DNA from: Mimachlamys varia
Taxonomy: Eukaryota; Mollusca; Bivalvia; Pectinida; Pectinidae
Direction of reading: 5' to 3'
Assembly: GCA_947623455.1 (NCBI GenBank)
Contig: OX392534.1
Span: 5,466,001 to 5,530,000 of the forward strand
Length of the DNA: 64,000 bases
Part shown: positions 18,441-33,400 of the stretch, in pieces
Layout: each line of letters starts with the position of its first letter
Position numbering within the stretch: position 1 is the first letter of the stretch
The notes under the pieces: model-generated
What the model was told of the DNA's origin: nothing
What the model saw: the letters and a program-made list of their open reading frames with translations, nothing else
The model's database searches: none
Program-made: the position numbers and the translations under genes

Positions 18441-21400
18441 GTAGCTATAAAATGTGACAGTCATTGTGTATGTACACTTGCCATTATAAGATAAAAAAAA
18501 ATCGTTTGATACCATGTATGCATTATTTACGTTAGAACCGAAAAGTGTGTACATCCGGTGAGAGGCGATCTTGTCAAATGACCTTAGTTTACACACATAG
18601 TCCACATATTATAATTGTAAATTCGTACATGTCGTGTTTCTCTCGTTTGTAAAAATAATAACAATATTTATCTGCCTTATTTGTTTAGGTAAAAAGGCAG
18701 TTATAACATCCATGAAGTCTATTATTGATGAAAAATGGGAGCTTATTTCCAATGGGGTCCAATTATACAATGTATACATTGTACACAGATATACATGTAC
18801 AGTTGAGTGTAAGCTAACCTTTACACCTAGTGCACTAGTAGTGCACTACGTTTAAACTAGTAGTGCACTACATTTAAACTACAGGTAAACTAGTAGTGCA
18901 CTACACCCTGAACCCCATATAGGTCAAATACCCCTACAGGTAAATGGGCAGTCCCATCCATCTACCTGTGATTTTTACCTGTACCTCACCTTTGTCGTCT
19001 GCTAGTACTTTGAAGCTGGCCTTATCATTAGTTAATATTTATAACTTTAATGTATATATATGCATCTTAAGTATTTATTTTTCTCAAACAAGCTTTTTTC
19101 TTTCATTTCAAAACTAGAAATTGTGAAATCATGATAATTACTCTTACAATTTTCCCAAAAAATTTCTTGCATACATCATATAAATAAAATAGAAAATTAA
19201 TATTTATCTAGCAGTTTTGATGTCTTATATTTCTTTTAATATACACTATTATCGGTATTTTTTTTTTATTAATTTACCAATTTACAATCAAGTATATTGA
19301 AAAATTGAAGGAATATCTATTGATTATTATTTGTTTAGAAGTATATTTTTAAATATTGTTAAAACTAATTGCAAAAATAACAAATAAATATTCTTTTATT
19401 ACTTAATTAAATTAGATATATATTTTTATGAAATACATTCATGCCTCAGATCCATATATTTATGAACGCGCTATAGAGTTTTGATAATCTTTATTTTTCA
19501 ATTTTTTCTATATTAAGATCTATATGTATATATATCACCACATACAACAGTGTTAATATAAATATAAGAATTTGAAGTTGAAAAAAAGTATTACAACAAT
19601 CAGGGACGTATATGTGAGAGGGATAGGTAACTGTCTCTATCTGCTTGTAAATATCTAGCGAGATGAATTCACAGTTACCTCCCCTGATTTTAGCGCCCTC
19701 TAGAGTTTACCGCATGGCTTCCACTCCGCTTCGATGATCGAAGAAATTGCCGTGAAAACAGACCACTTGAAGTAAGTATTGCACCATCATTACGGTTCAC
19801 TGTTGATACAAGTTGTTTAAACAACATTTTATTAACAATTGTTTCAGTATGGATGGCGTTGACGCCTGTGATTTTGGTCATATTTTCGTTTCTCTCGCAG
19901 TCATGGAGATGGAGATCCAAAAAATGGCCGCCCGGTCATGAATGGATATAACACGGGTCTTTGAAATACCTGCTCCGGTTGAAACCAATTATCTCAATAA
20001 CTACTCGACCAATCGATTTAATTTTTGAACCGTTTTAAAGCTGAGTGTTTTTCACATGTATTACTACATTGTTTGTGACAAATGTGTATGATATAAACTA
20101 GTTAAATATTTCATTGATGATTGTCAATTTTACAACATGGCCGCCCATTCGTGAATGGAAATAACACGGGTCTTTGAAATACCTGCTCCGGTTGAAACCA
20201 ATTATCTCAATAACTACTCGACCAATCGATTTAATTTTTGAACCATTTTAAAGCTGAGTGATTCTCACATGTATTACTACATGTTTGTAAAAAAATTGTA
20301 TGATATAAACTAGTTAAATATTTCATTGATGATTGTCAATTTTACAACATGGCCGCCCATTCGTGAATGGAAATAACACGGGTCTTTGAAATACCTGCTC
20401 CGGTTGAAACCAATTATCTCAATAACTACTCGACCAATCGATTTTATTTTTGAACCATTTTAAAGCTGAGTGATTCTCACATGTATTACTACATGTTTGT
20501 AAAAAAATTGTATGATATAAACTAGTTAAATATTTCATTGATGATTGTCAATTTTACAACATGGCCGCCCACTCGTGAATGGAAATAACACGGGTCTTTG
20601 AAATACCTGCTCCGGTTGAAACCAATTATCTCAATAACTACTCGACCAATCGATTTAATTTTTGAACCATTGTAAAGCTGAGTGATTCTCACATGTATTA
20701 CTACATGTTTGTAACAAATTTATATGATATAAAATAGTTAAATATTTCATTGATGATTGTCAATTTTACAACATGGCCGCCCACTCGTGAATGGAAATAA
20801 CACGGGTCTTTGAAATACCTGCTCCGGTTGAAACCAATTATCTCAATAACTACTTGACCAATCGATTTTATTTTTGAACCATTTTAAAGCTGAGTGATTC
20901 TCACATGTATTACTACATGTTTGTAACAAATTTGTATGATATAGAATAGTTAAATATTTCATTGATGATTGTCAATTTTACAACATGGCCGCCCACTCGT
21001 GAATGGAAATAACACGGGTCTTTGAAATACCTGCTCCGGTTGAAACCAATTATCTCAATAACTACTCGACCAATCGATTTAATTTTTGAACCATTTTACA
21101 GCTGAGTGTTTTTCACATATATTACTACATGTTTGTGACAAATGTGTATGGTAGAAACTAGTTAAATACTTCACAGATGATTGTCAATTTTACACCATGG
21201 CCGCCCAGCCTCTGTAGTGAACGTAGGCTACATACGTAGAGTATATAGGCCTATACAGTCCCTGTAACTTACATGTATTTGGGGCAGTACAGCTCCTGTA
21301 AAACTTAACATGTACTGGTAAATTGTGCATCTGTGTAATGTATATACAGTCCCTGCTATATGCACGCAAAAGGACACTTGCTAAATACTTGGGCACATGC

Positions 21401-24400
21401 TGTCTTGTAGTCTCATTATAGAATAGAAGATTGACAAAAAAAAAAGAATATATATACATAATGCACATGTCATGTATAGTGGAGCACCTGTTAGATATTT
21501 GTACTACTGGGTATCATTGCCATCAACAATTATGATTTTAAGATTATGTGTATCAATATGAGTTATCTATTGTAATGAGAGTCTAAACATTGATATGATG
21601 AAATGATTAGTAGACATTAAACTTTAACTTGATCTATTGATGTATTTTCAGGTATGTGACCCAGGCAGATTCAGGAACCTTCCAATCATTTAAATCTCCA
21701 GCATCTGTTTGTTGTCGCTGCTTGTGACTAAAAGACATATTCAGTGAAGTGCGAGAATTATGACTATCATATTTCGAATGTATTTGAGAAAATTAAAATT
21801 ATAGATATATAGATTCTGTTTCTGTTATTTTTTTTATGAAATTAATCTGATCATATCATGCAGCCTTTGGTATAAATTCCTGAACATGAATGTACCATCA
21901 ATAAGGATACGGATATTAATTAAAATAACTTTACACGGGTTAATGTAATAATTTGGACCGTATATATAAAACTGAAGGAAGCAAAGAAATGATACAATCT
22001 GCCTAAACAGGGATTTATATATAAACATGGTCTCCTAAGTTAGATTACCGGTATGTATAAAAACCATATAGCACACATAGATTGACAGCATGTCTGTTGA
22101 ACAACATTAACCACCCTGTTTTAATCTTTGCTCAGAAAAAAAATAAACCAAAAAAGATTTTTTTTTTCTAAAACTCATTTTTATAACTTGGATATTTATA
22201 ATTAACGGGAGACTATCTTGGATTTTGAGTGAATTGTTTATGATCGATAATTCAAGGACAGTACTAGTTACTGGGTGGATCTTTCTCAAAATCTAAATCT
22301 AGTACAAAGACATGAATTCCGAATCATTTGCCGTGGTAGACAAGTCGAGAATCGGACTTTTAATAATGATTCAAAACCATGGCTTGGTAGCTACATCTAC
22401 CAGACAGTAATATACCTAGACACAGTGGCAACAATAATCATTCAACATCATAAATGAAGACCTACTAATTCACAATCTAATCATATATACCCAGTATGAA
22501 ATGATAAACGCAATCAACACACGAGTGTTGACATGACAGCGGAAATAATCTGTTGAGCTACTGCGCAAGCGCACACTGGGGGAAAACCGCTGTCGCTAAC
22601 TTCACGGTTCGGTGCACAAGTACAAAAGCTCTCGCTAGACCATCGTCCAAATGGGTCAGTTACCTATCCCTCTCACATATACGTCCCTGCAACAATAAAT
22701 TAAAATTTATTCAGATTGTTCAGTATGGGACAGATGTTTTGATTTGACCCTCAGGCCTGAGGCAATTACCTGACCTGTCTCAACCTTGTCTAGGAACACC
22801 TGCTGACATATGCCTGTCAGTGACATAATTGAGGTGTGAATTTCTCATCTGACTAGCTATCACTGGTCAAATTTGAAACCAATTTGATTAATAAAGGGCT
22901 AAGCTGGATATGACCAGGATCATAAATATGATAAACATATGTTAACTTTTACTAGGGTTTATCAACTTTATCTGAAATTAAAAATCTTTGAGAATATATC
23001 TAGATATTTACACATTTCCCTTTAAATATTGGATATTTTGAGAAATTAAATCCATTTTTCTGCTTCATTCAAAACATTTAATTATACAATGATAAATTGA
23101 TAGTACATAAAATAACATTGAAATTAATAATTATTAAGAATATATACTCTCTGGCTCAGTCGCTTCATTTTAGTTTGATAATAAAATACTAACATTCATT
23201 ATACTTAATTTTATTCTAATTATCAGTATAAAAGTATTTTAAAATGATGCATTTCCAATATTTAGTCCTAAATATTGAAGGCAATTACAGGTTGTATTAA
23301 ATATGACTTGAAGCTTTATGCATATATGTAATAATGATTTTAAAAAAGCAAGGTCAGTTTAATGGAATCATTTTAATTAATTCTATATTGTAAGACTAAG
23401 TATACAACAAATAAATAATATGCAGTTATATTAACCTAACTTAGAACAAAGTAAGCCTATACCAGTCACATGTATTGTACTTTTAAATCAACCTAATGAC
23501 TTATATAAAATCTAACTAAAAGGGACAAATATAGATCTTCGGGTAGAATCCTTTACCCTCCAGGCATAACATACATGTACCTGACCTGCCTGGGCCACAT
23601 CCTCAGGTACAGAGGTCAAGATAGGGGACACCCCTAGGCTGTCTGTAGTTAGCCAGGTGTGAATTTCTCACCTGCCTCTCCCCCACAGGGTGTGTTCTCC
23701 GAACGCCAACATTTTTTTTAACAATGGGTAGGTGTTGTTTTTGGGAACAAAGGGAAGTCAATTATATACTGTTTCACATAAAGTGCCATTTTCACCTTAC
23801 CTGTGATTTACCTGTGAACTCACTTTACCTGAGATTTAAATGTGGACAGTCAGCACTACTTATGCATTAAATTGTACATTTTTGTCTTCTTAAATACAGG
23901 GATACAGATATAAAGAAATAAAAAAATAAAAATAAAATTATCAAAAGAGTAATCAGCACTTAATTGTACATAAAATATACTATCCAGAGATAACCAAACA
24001 TTAAAGAAATAAAAGAGAAATATAGAAAATTATTAAATGAAGTAATTATTCCTAAATTGTTAGAAATTGAGGAAATAGCTTAACAAGGTCGAAAAGCTTT
24101 ATTTGTAATTATGAATGTTTGTAAAAGTAATTTAATTCGAATTTAATTTCGAAACCCAACTTAGTTTTTTTGACACTTTTGTAAGTAGTATTTTAAATTA
24201 TGGATCTGAAGTGTGGGGGTTTCATAAAACGCCTAATAATGAAAAATTTGGAGCTTAGAATTTTCAAATAGTTGCTTTAATGAGGTTAAAAATTCAGATA
24301 ATTACATGTTACGATGAAATAGCTAAAAAGGGCACTGAGTGGACAGATAGTATAAGAAAGAAATTGTTTAGAATATGTTTGAGATATGTGTAGCAAACAG

Positions 24401-27400
24401 AAAATACAGAGAATGAAGGTACATGTTTAAGCATTTATCACTATTTAATACAGAAAGGTATTTTTCAACAACAATGAATTGACTATATAAATGTGTCATC
24501 AAAATGTTTACTTGAAAATGTATTGGTGGTATTTTTTGTCTTAAACTGTAAAAAAAAAAATTGTAAAAAAACCTATTTGTTTAACCAAATCGTATTGCGA
24601 CAGTGGTGCGTACCATTTCATAATAAAATGCAGTCATATGAAAAACGTTTCATCAAACCGTATTACCATAGGAAACCTAATATGGAAAATTTTCAACGTT
24701 TCGAAACAAGCAAAAACAAGAATCTTTCAAATTCAGGTAGATTTATTGTCCTCTGTAACAAAAGTTGATTGAATACATTTTAAAGTGAAATCCCTCTCTA
24801 CACTATACTGTAGCTGTGGCCGTGTATGTGTGTGTCCGAATAGTATTGTGTTGTTGCACATGTATTCATTTGTATTTTGCACTGTATACATTATATATGC
24901 ACTGTATCTTGTACTGATAAACCGTAAAGTTTAAAGTAATGAATAAATTGAATGGTTAATGAGCTTGTAATGAGGTAATGAAAACAATACCTTTGTTTAA
25001 ATAAACTTCACTTTATAGGGTTATTAATTTATTAAGTAAGTTGGTATTAAATAAGTCTTAATATCCAAGCAAAATGTACTAATTAAATGAAGTAATTCAA
25101 TTTTGATATTAATTTGCATTTAGAAAAATCAATCATCAAAACTTAATAAATTAATTACAAAAATATCATATTTATATTTTTGCAACAGTATCTTTTAAAA
25201 TTTAAAATTACAGTCGTAAAATAATTCGACGGTCAATAACAAAGTTGTTTTTCTTTCTAGAAAAGTATCTTAAGCATCTAATTTTAATTAGTAATCACAA
25301 ATCTCATAATAGTTACATTATTTATAACATACTTTAATACTTCTGATTAAAAAAAAGTATTATGAAGATAATTTGATGAGAATGTTTTTCAATAATTGTG
25401 GCTGAGTACCAACAGGTAACTTTTACAGGTAAAACCATTTACCTGTTGGAATTGAAACTACTTTAAAGAAAAAGACTATAACCCCTATCACAACAAACTA
25501 CCCTGTAGGCAAATTAAAAATGTTGGCGTTCAGAGATACACCCCCCCACAGCCATCACTGGCCAAGTCTGATTAAAGGCCTGAGGGCCCTAGCCTGTTAA
25601 TTGATTAATGATGATAACATTGATTACAGTCAATTGGATTACATGAAGATGTATGTTGGTATTTTGATATGAAGAAGGAAATGGCTTTAAATGTTCTGGT
25701 GAAAGCAATCTTTTCTTATATTAGTACTTGATGTTTATATAGCCTTTCATTTGTATGCATTGTACCTAAAGTGTATAGTGAAACAGAATACCAATACTGG
25801 TATATGTAGCTAGGTAGTACTGCCAGAGACTTATAAAACCTTGTACGTCTCTGATATTGCAAAGCTAGCTTCTTAATGTCAAATATTGAATTAATTTGTT
25901 ATTGAAACAACTATACTAAGTACAAAATATGTTCTTCTGATATCTATTTTTTTATATTACAATCTGTTGTTTACTTTATTTTCTGTATATATTTTTAGTA
26001 GGATTAACTTAATAATTTCAACATAAAACATGTGTTATACCATTTTTTATTTGAACACATACCTTTCAATTTAATTGTAGAATACAAATATTTAAATAGA
26101 AAAGAATCATTGTTACTTCTTTAAAAAGAATTATAAGTTAGTATATTTAAATTATTATTTTATTTAAAATTTTGACATGCAGTGAATTAATTTATTTTAA
26201 GTATTATGATAAATATCTTCTGGCATAAACTCAGAATTGTTCATTATTGTACTTATATGAGGAAGTACTGACAGACTAATGACTTCAATAGTATAACATA
26301 AGTACAGGTAAATCATATTACATCTGTACAGGTAAGGACAAAGATAGGTATGGACCCTCCCATTACCTGTAGGGGTTTTTGTGGTCACACCTGGCTGGAC
26401 GTAGTGCACTACTAGTTTACCTGTAGTTTAAATGTAGTGCACTACTAGTTTAAACGTAGTGCACTCCTAGTGCACTAGGGTGTAAAGGTTAGCTTACACT
26501 CAACTGTATATTAGTACTAGAATTGTTAACAAATACATGTATGCTAACCTGATAACAGACTCGAACTAACCGAACATATAACTGGATAACTGGCTTTTGG
26601 TGTTGATCTCTGCTGTAGGATGTAAAGATTATTGTAACTGTACTTTACCAATGGGGCGCCGTTTTACCATCTATTAACAAAACTGGATATCCAAAATTAT
26701 TTAAGGATATCCAAAATTCGAATTATGGATATGCATAATTCAAATTTTGGATATTCAGTTTTGTTAATAAAAAGTAAAAAAGGCGAATATGGGGCACCGT
26801 TTTACTATTTATTAACAAAACTGGATATCAAAAATTTGAATTACATATAAATGCTTTGAATTAAGGATATCCATTATATATTGCTTTAATATATCTTTAT
26901 TGTATATATATTTGCTCACTGTGTACAAAACCACCAAAGGAGAGAATTAATATGGGCAATGCCTGATATTCAATCCTTTTGACAACATTTTCCACCTTGT
27001 TTTGTAATTAAAATTTGTTGAAATAAAAAAAATAAAATGAAGGATATCCATAATTAGAGTTTTAGATATCCAAAAATATTTAAGGATATTTCCAAAATTA
27101 ATTCAAGATATGCAAAATGATTTTGTTTAGTTTATTAGATCATAAATCCAATGGAGCACAAGGTAAATTGGGTAAACGCGAAGCATTTACGTTAAATTTA
27201 CTGACTGCTCCATTGGATTTATGATCTAATAAACTAAACAAAATCAAAGGTTAATCCTTATATTTACAGTATTTTCCTGTAAATGGTTCATAACTTTTCT
27301 GTTCAATTTATCTCCATCTGCAGACATTTATTTCATTTCAAAACTTACAAACGAGAAAACAGTTCAATAAATGTAACATCATGAAGTTTGCATAAGCCAT

Positions 27401-30400
27401 AGCTACATGTAGCTCCGCCCAAGTCATTTGTTAATGACGTCATACAATTGTGATTTGAACAAGGTTATTTGCATAACTCCGCCCACATGTATTGTTGTCG
27501 ACGTCATAGCAATTTTGCACATTCTCAAGTATATAGTTATTGGAAAATAACTCTATAGTTTGCAGTACAATGGTTATCGAGTGAATATCAGTGTATACTG
27601 TAAATATTTAATGATATCATAAATTTGAATTATGGATATCCATAATTCAAATTTTGGATATCCGATTTTGTTAATAAATAGTGAAACGGTAGGACTGTCA
27701 CAGGTACTAAATTTTGCCCCCGGGTACCAAAATTTTAGTACCCTACCCCTACCCGGGTACTCAACATATATAAATCATAGTTGTAAGTTAGCTTTCTTCG
27801 CGTTTACCTTGTTTGTTGTGTGGGGTGACAGGCTTACCGAGGGAGATTCAATGCAATGAGTGGAGTATAATTCAATAACGATATTGTGGTATCCATTTTT
27901 ATGCACCAATCGATAATTTTATAGCTGCATTAATTGGAAAAAAACAATATATAACAAGCTGACATTACTGACATAACTGTCAAAGCTATCCTGCTTGTTC
28001 GTCTTACACACATAAATACACTATCCTGCCCATGCATAACAGGAAGTACAAAAAATGGGGGCACAATACCGTAATTGTCCATTTTATCATACGTGCATTT
28101 GAAGTACTCGATATGCGCATTTGTTGCAACTAAGGAATTAAGGAAACGAACAACATGATAATTAACATGATGCTTTATTATTATCAATGTCAATTACGTG
28201 TACAATGCAACTGGAACCTACAGAACACGTGACATAGTCTTCATTCGGACCGTCTCTCGTGTTATCGTATATAAGACTATGGTGAACCCCGGTCAACTTC
28301 AAGTACACATGTCCGTCTCGTATCAAAATACGGTCATTGAAAATAAAATTTGAAACAAAGTTCCATGTGAACTTGTTGAAAACAGATGAAGTGTCATCCT
28401 TGGTGAGTGAAAACAACACAAATCAGTGGGATTTTGTACTACTTTTATAGAAGTTTTACATAGACACAGCCGTGTGACAAAATTTTTCCTATTTTGACGG
28501 GTACCCGGGTACACATTTTCGGACCCGGTTACTTCTCCAACCCGACCCGTGCCCAGGTACTCGGGTACTCGTAACAGCCCTATGAAACGGTGCCCCATAT
28601 TCACCCACTGGTTCTCATTGTTCCGTCATGCATGTAAGACTCAATAACACTGAGACAGATATTGAATAGAATAGGAATTTATAGAAGAAAAAACGTTATA
28701 TCATTTTGTATTTGTTAGACAAAAACATGATATTAACAGGAATGTGACATTAAAAGAAACCTCTATTAATGTAACCTCTATATATCTTGTTGTGTAACCT
28801 CTATATATCTGGTACAAACACAACTGTATGTGTTACAAAGTGTTGAACTGATGGAATGACTATTATGGTTGACTATCAAAAGGATGAAAATGTGACTTGT
28901 AATTGTCTGTCTCTGGTGACGGAGAAACAGCTCTTTCAAACAGAGTTACTTTAAATATTGCATACTTTAAACTGTTATCAAGGTCAAGTGCAACCTCTAG
29001 GATTCATCCATGTGTTGATGAGAAAATGTCTCCCCTGTTTTAGATGTCAGGTTATTATTGACTGAATTATTTAAATTCCACAATCTGATTATCCATATTT
29101 ACACTTGATAAACTGTTGATAACATGCAACATAAGGTCATATATTTCTCTAATTAGCTCTAATTTCGGTTTAAACGTAGTGTATTTTTTAACAATATCCA
29201 GAAGTGACACAACATGACCGCCATGCTCTAAACAATCACTGTCAGTCAGGTGTTTTTTAGCAGTCAGGAGCATTACAACTTAATAGTTTTAATGACCCTG
29301 TAGATATAACAAAAATGGAATTGAAATCTGGAATATTTTGGCTTTGGAAAAAGCATACATAGATAAAAATGACAAGTATCAATTCTATACATAAAAACAA
29401 ATTCCAGTTTGGGGGGGGGGGGGTATTTTTGAGTCAGGTCGGTAAATGTGTTTAACATGAAACTCTTCTGATTTCATAAAATTTCATTAAATAATGAGAT
29501 GTATAGGCTACTAGAATCCAGAGATGTATAATCCAGTAGTAGCCAGAGATGTATAATCCACTTGTAACGAGAGATGTATAATCCAGTAGTAGCCTGGGAA
29601 GTATAATCCAGTAGTAGCCAGAGATGTATAATCCACTTGTAATGAGAGATGTACATTGTATAATCTGCTAGAAGTAAGAGGTGTATAATCCACTTGTAAC
29701 GAGAGATATATAATCCACTTGTAACGAGAGATGTATAATCCACTTTTAACGAGATACATGTATGTATAATGCAGTAGTAGCCAGGGATGTATAATCCACT
29801 TGTAATGAGAGATGTATAATCCACTTGTATCGAGAGATGTATAATCCACTTGTAACGAGAGATGTATAATCCAGTAGTAGCCTGGGAAGTATAATCCACT
29901 TGTAACGAGAGATGTATAATCCACTTGTAATGAGAGATGTATAATCCACTTGTAACGAGAGATGTATAATCCAGTAGTAGCCAGGGATATATAATCTGCT
30001 AGAAGCCAGAGATGTATAATCCACTTGTAACGAGAGATGTATAATCCAGTAGTAGCCAGGGATATATAATCTGCTAGAAGTAAGAGATGTATAATCCACT
30101 TTTAACGAGATATGTATAATCCAGTAGTAGCCAGGGATGTATAATCCACTTGTAACGAGAGATGTATAATCGAGTAGTAGCCAGGGATATATAATCTGCT
30201 AGAAGCCAGAGATGTATAATCCAGTAGTAACCAGGGATGTATAATCCAGTAGTAGCCAGAAATGTATAATCCACTAGTAGCCAGAAATGTATAATCCACT
30301 AGTAGCCAGAGATGTATAATCCAGTAGTAGCCAGAAATGTATAATCCACTAGTAGCCAGAGATGTATAATCCAGTAGAAGCCAGAGATGTATAATCCAGT

Positions 30401-33400
30401 AGTAGCCAGGGATGTATAATTCACTTGTAACGATAAATGTATAATCTACTAGAAGCCAGAGATGTATAATCCACTTGTAATGAGAGATCTAGGTGTATAA
30501 TCCAGTTGTAACCATGGATGTATAATCCACTTGTAACTAGAGATGTATAATCCTGTAGAAGCCAGAGATGTATAATCCAGTAGTAGCCAGGGATGTATAA
30601 TCCAGTAGAAGCCAGAGATGTATTATCTACTAGGAACCAGAGATGTATAATCCAGTAGTAGCCAGGGATGTATAATCCAGTAGAAGCCAGATATATATAA
30701 TCCACTAGTAGCCAGAAATGTATAATCTACTAGAAACCAGAGATGTATAATCCAGTAGTAGCCAGGGATGTATAATCCAGTAGAAGCCAGAGATGTATTA
30801 TCCACTAGTAGCCAGAGATGTATAATCTACTAGAAACCAGAGATGTATAATCTACTAGAAGCCAGAGATGTATTATCCACTAGTAGCCAGAGATGTATAA
30901 TCTACTAGAAGCCAGAGATGTATAATCCACTAGTAGCCAGAGATGTATAATCTACTAGAAGCCAGAAATGTATAATCCACTAGTAGCCAGAAATGTGTAA
31001 TATACTAGAAACCAGAGATGTATAATCCAGTAGTAGCCAGGGATGTATAATCCAGTAGTAGCCAGGGATGTACAATCCAGTAGAAGCCAGAGATGTATAA
31101 TCCACTTTTAACGAGAGATGTATAATCCAGTAGAAGCCAGATATGTATAATCCGCTAGTAGCCAGAGATGTTGCAAACCAAATAATTCATTATCCAAAAA
31201 CCACTGGTGCTTCTGGATATTTTAGGTGTTATAGTGACATTGCTTGAAAACCTATAGGTTGGATTGTCTGGATTTTATAAATTTGCTTGTAAGCACATGT
31301 ATTGATCAAAACATAACTTACATCATTCTGGTAGCTACCATATTTTACACTTTATTTTTGGTATATGTATCGAATACAAATGTATATTGATCCTGGAATT
31401 GAAATGTTTTTGCTGTCTTTTAACATTGATCCTGAATTTGAATATTCTCTTGTTGTTTGTGTGTTGAATAGAGACTTCATGAGGAGAATCAATTTGTGGA
31501 TCGGTGCATGAAGGAAGGCGTGCTACTAAAAAGTAAGCTTCACAAGTTTTAATTTTCTTCATCTTCTGCAAATTGGGTTTACAGGGTACATCAAAAAGTA
31601 TTCCTTCCATTAAGCTGTGTGCATCCATCTGAGAGGCTTTAAGGAGATGCTATTCGAAAACTGTTAAATACAAAACTTTTCATACATATAGAGAATGTTA
31701 CACGAGTGTCGATGTAAAGGCTCGTGACATATTAGATTATCTAACTCGTTTAATAAATTCCATATTACATCGACACTCGTGTAAGATTCTATTCATCACA
31801 TGACTTATATTTATGAAGAAAATACACAAAAACGCGCAAATTCATTCTCTATTAGAAAGGTAAATTTCTACATTGATGGTACGATTTTGTCTTCCGAGAC
31901 AATCATATGACGTCATAAAGATGTCATTTGTTTATGATGTCACAATAGTGTTATTACACGTGTGTAATACCATACTTACAGGGGTTAATCTAGGATTAAG
32001 GGGCAACTACCTGTTTGTACTTTAGGGGGGTGAAAAAGCTCTTCAAAGGGGAATTTTTAATAATCACAAAGTTTTACTTTTTAAACTTTAAAGCATATTT
32101 TTCATCTGAAAACAGCAAAGGATAATCAGAAAAAGACAAATCTGAAGGATTTGGGTAGATCTTGACATGAAAAATGAAGGAAAATGCAACATTTCATTAA
32201 ATTTAACACAATTCTGAGGGGAAAAGGGGAAACAAATTCTGAGGGGAAACTACCCATAAACGGTAGTAAAAAAGGCCTAGATTGACCCCTGACTTATGAC
32301 ATGGCCGTATGACATGACTGAACAGGTCAGTTATATGATAAACCCTAGTATTAGTCTAGTGGCCTAGTTGTGTCTTTTTCTATTGAGGAAGTTTCACTTT
32401 TAATGTTTTTAGCATCATCAGCAATCATCCTTGGATAAAGTTGCATTGCAGTCTTTGTTCAATTTAATGAAATGATTATACATTAGTATTTAAATGTAAT
32501 GTAACGGTTGGTATATTTTCAGGTACTCCTGTTGCAGTTGGAATGTTTACTTTTTTTGAGTATCGAAAGAAATTCGGTAAGATAAATACAATATATATAA
32601 TGATATGTCGCTTAATAAATTCACAAATCAAACAAACTAGGTCATATATCATTACTTCAAAGCATTTCTTTTCAATAAGCAAAGAGCCCAGAGTACTGGG
32701 ATGACCAGCTACCAAGTTTGACCTTGGATTATATTACTTTGAAGGTCACAGTGGTCATATATTTAAAACAAATCTTAAACCAATTTCTCCTCAATAACTA
32801 AAAAGCTTCGAGTTTTGATATTGAACCAGAAACATGCTGGGATAAAGGGGCTTCCATCTTTAGATGGGTCAAATGTGTTTCAAATCTTCAAGCAACTTCT
32901 TCTCAATAACCAAAAGTCCAAGGGGGATGAGTTTGGGCCTGAAACATACTGGGATGAAGAGCTACCAATTTTGTTCAAATGATTTACCTTGACCCACTTT
33001 CAAAGTCACAGGAGTCAAATGTGATTAACATTTTCAGGCAACTTCCTCTCACAAACCAAATGGCACAGGGAACTGAAATAAGGTCAATAGATTGATGGAA
33101 TTAAATGCTACTAAGTTTGTTCAAAGGAATGACATTGGTGAATTTTTAAGGTCAGAGGTCAAAAGTGTTGAAATCTTAGCAACTTCTGAATTACTGAATG
33201 ACCCATGGGAATGATATCAGGTCTGTGGCATGTTGGGATGAAGGGCTACCAAGTTTGTTTAAATAAATAACCTTGACCCACTTTCATGGTAACAGGGTCA
33301 AATGTCTTAAAATCTTCAAGCAATTTCTTCTAAATGAATGATATTTGGCCTAAAGCTTGCTTGGATTAAGCGCCAGGGCCAAAAGGTCTGGGGAATTGGT

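Larger units (their letters stand above)
18800..26506. mobile_element. 7.7-kb non-coding DNA element with about 105-bp TIRs, in intron 1
   Basis: 18800-18904 and 26401-26506 are inverted copies (one 1-bp indel, one mismatch noted) beginning CAGTTGAGTGTAAGCTAACC and flanked by TA on both sides (18798-18799, 26507-26508). That pattern suits a Tc1/mariner-type end. The TIR itself contains tandem ACTAGTAGTGCACTAC segments. Inside, both flanks carry many ACCTGT/ACAGGT motifs, like subterminal transposase-binding sites. There is no transposase ORF, so this is a non-autonomous composite carrying at least one nested element and a LINE relic. Confidence 0.75.
26784..28602. mobile_element. MITE split by a hAT-like insertion
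   Basis: The left end GAATATGGGGCACCGTTTTA with TTTATTAACAAAACTGGATATC is inverted at 27656-27689, and the last bases continue at 28591-28602 after the inserted element. The TIR is about 45 bp. No ORF. It contains hairpin 3 (27118-27246). Confidence 0.7.
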
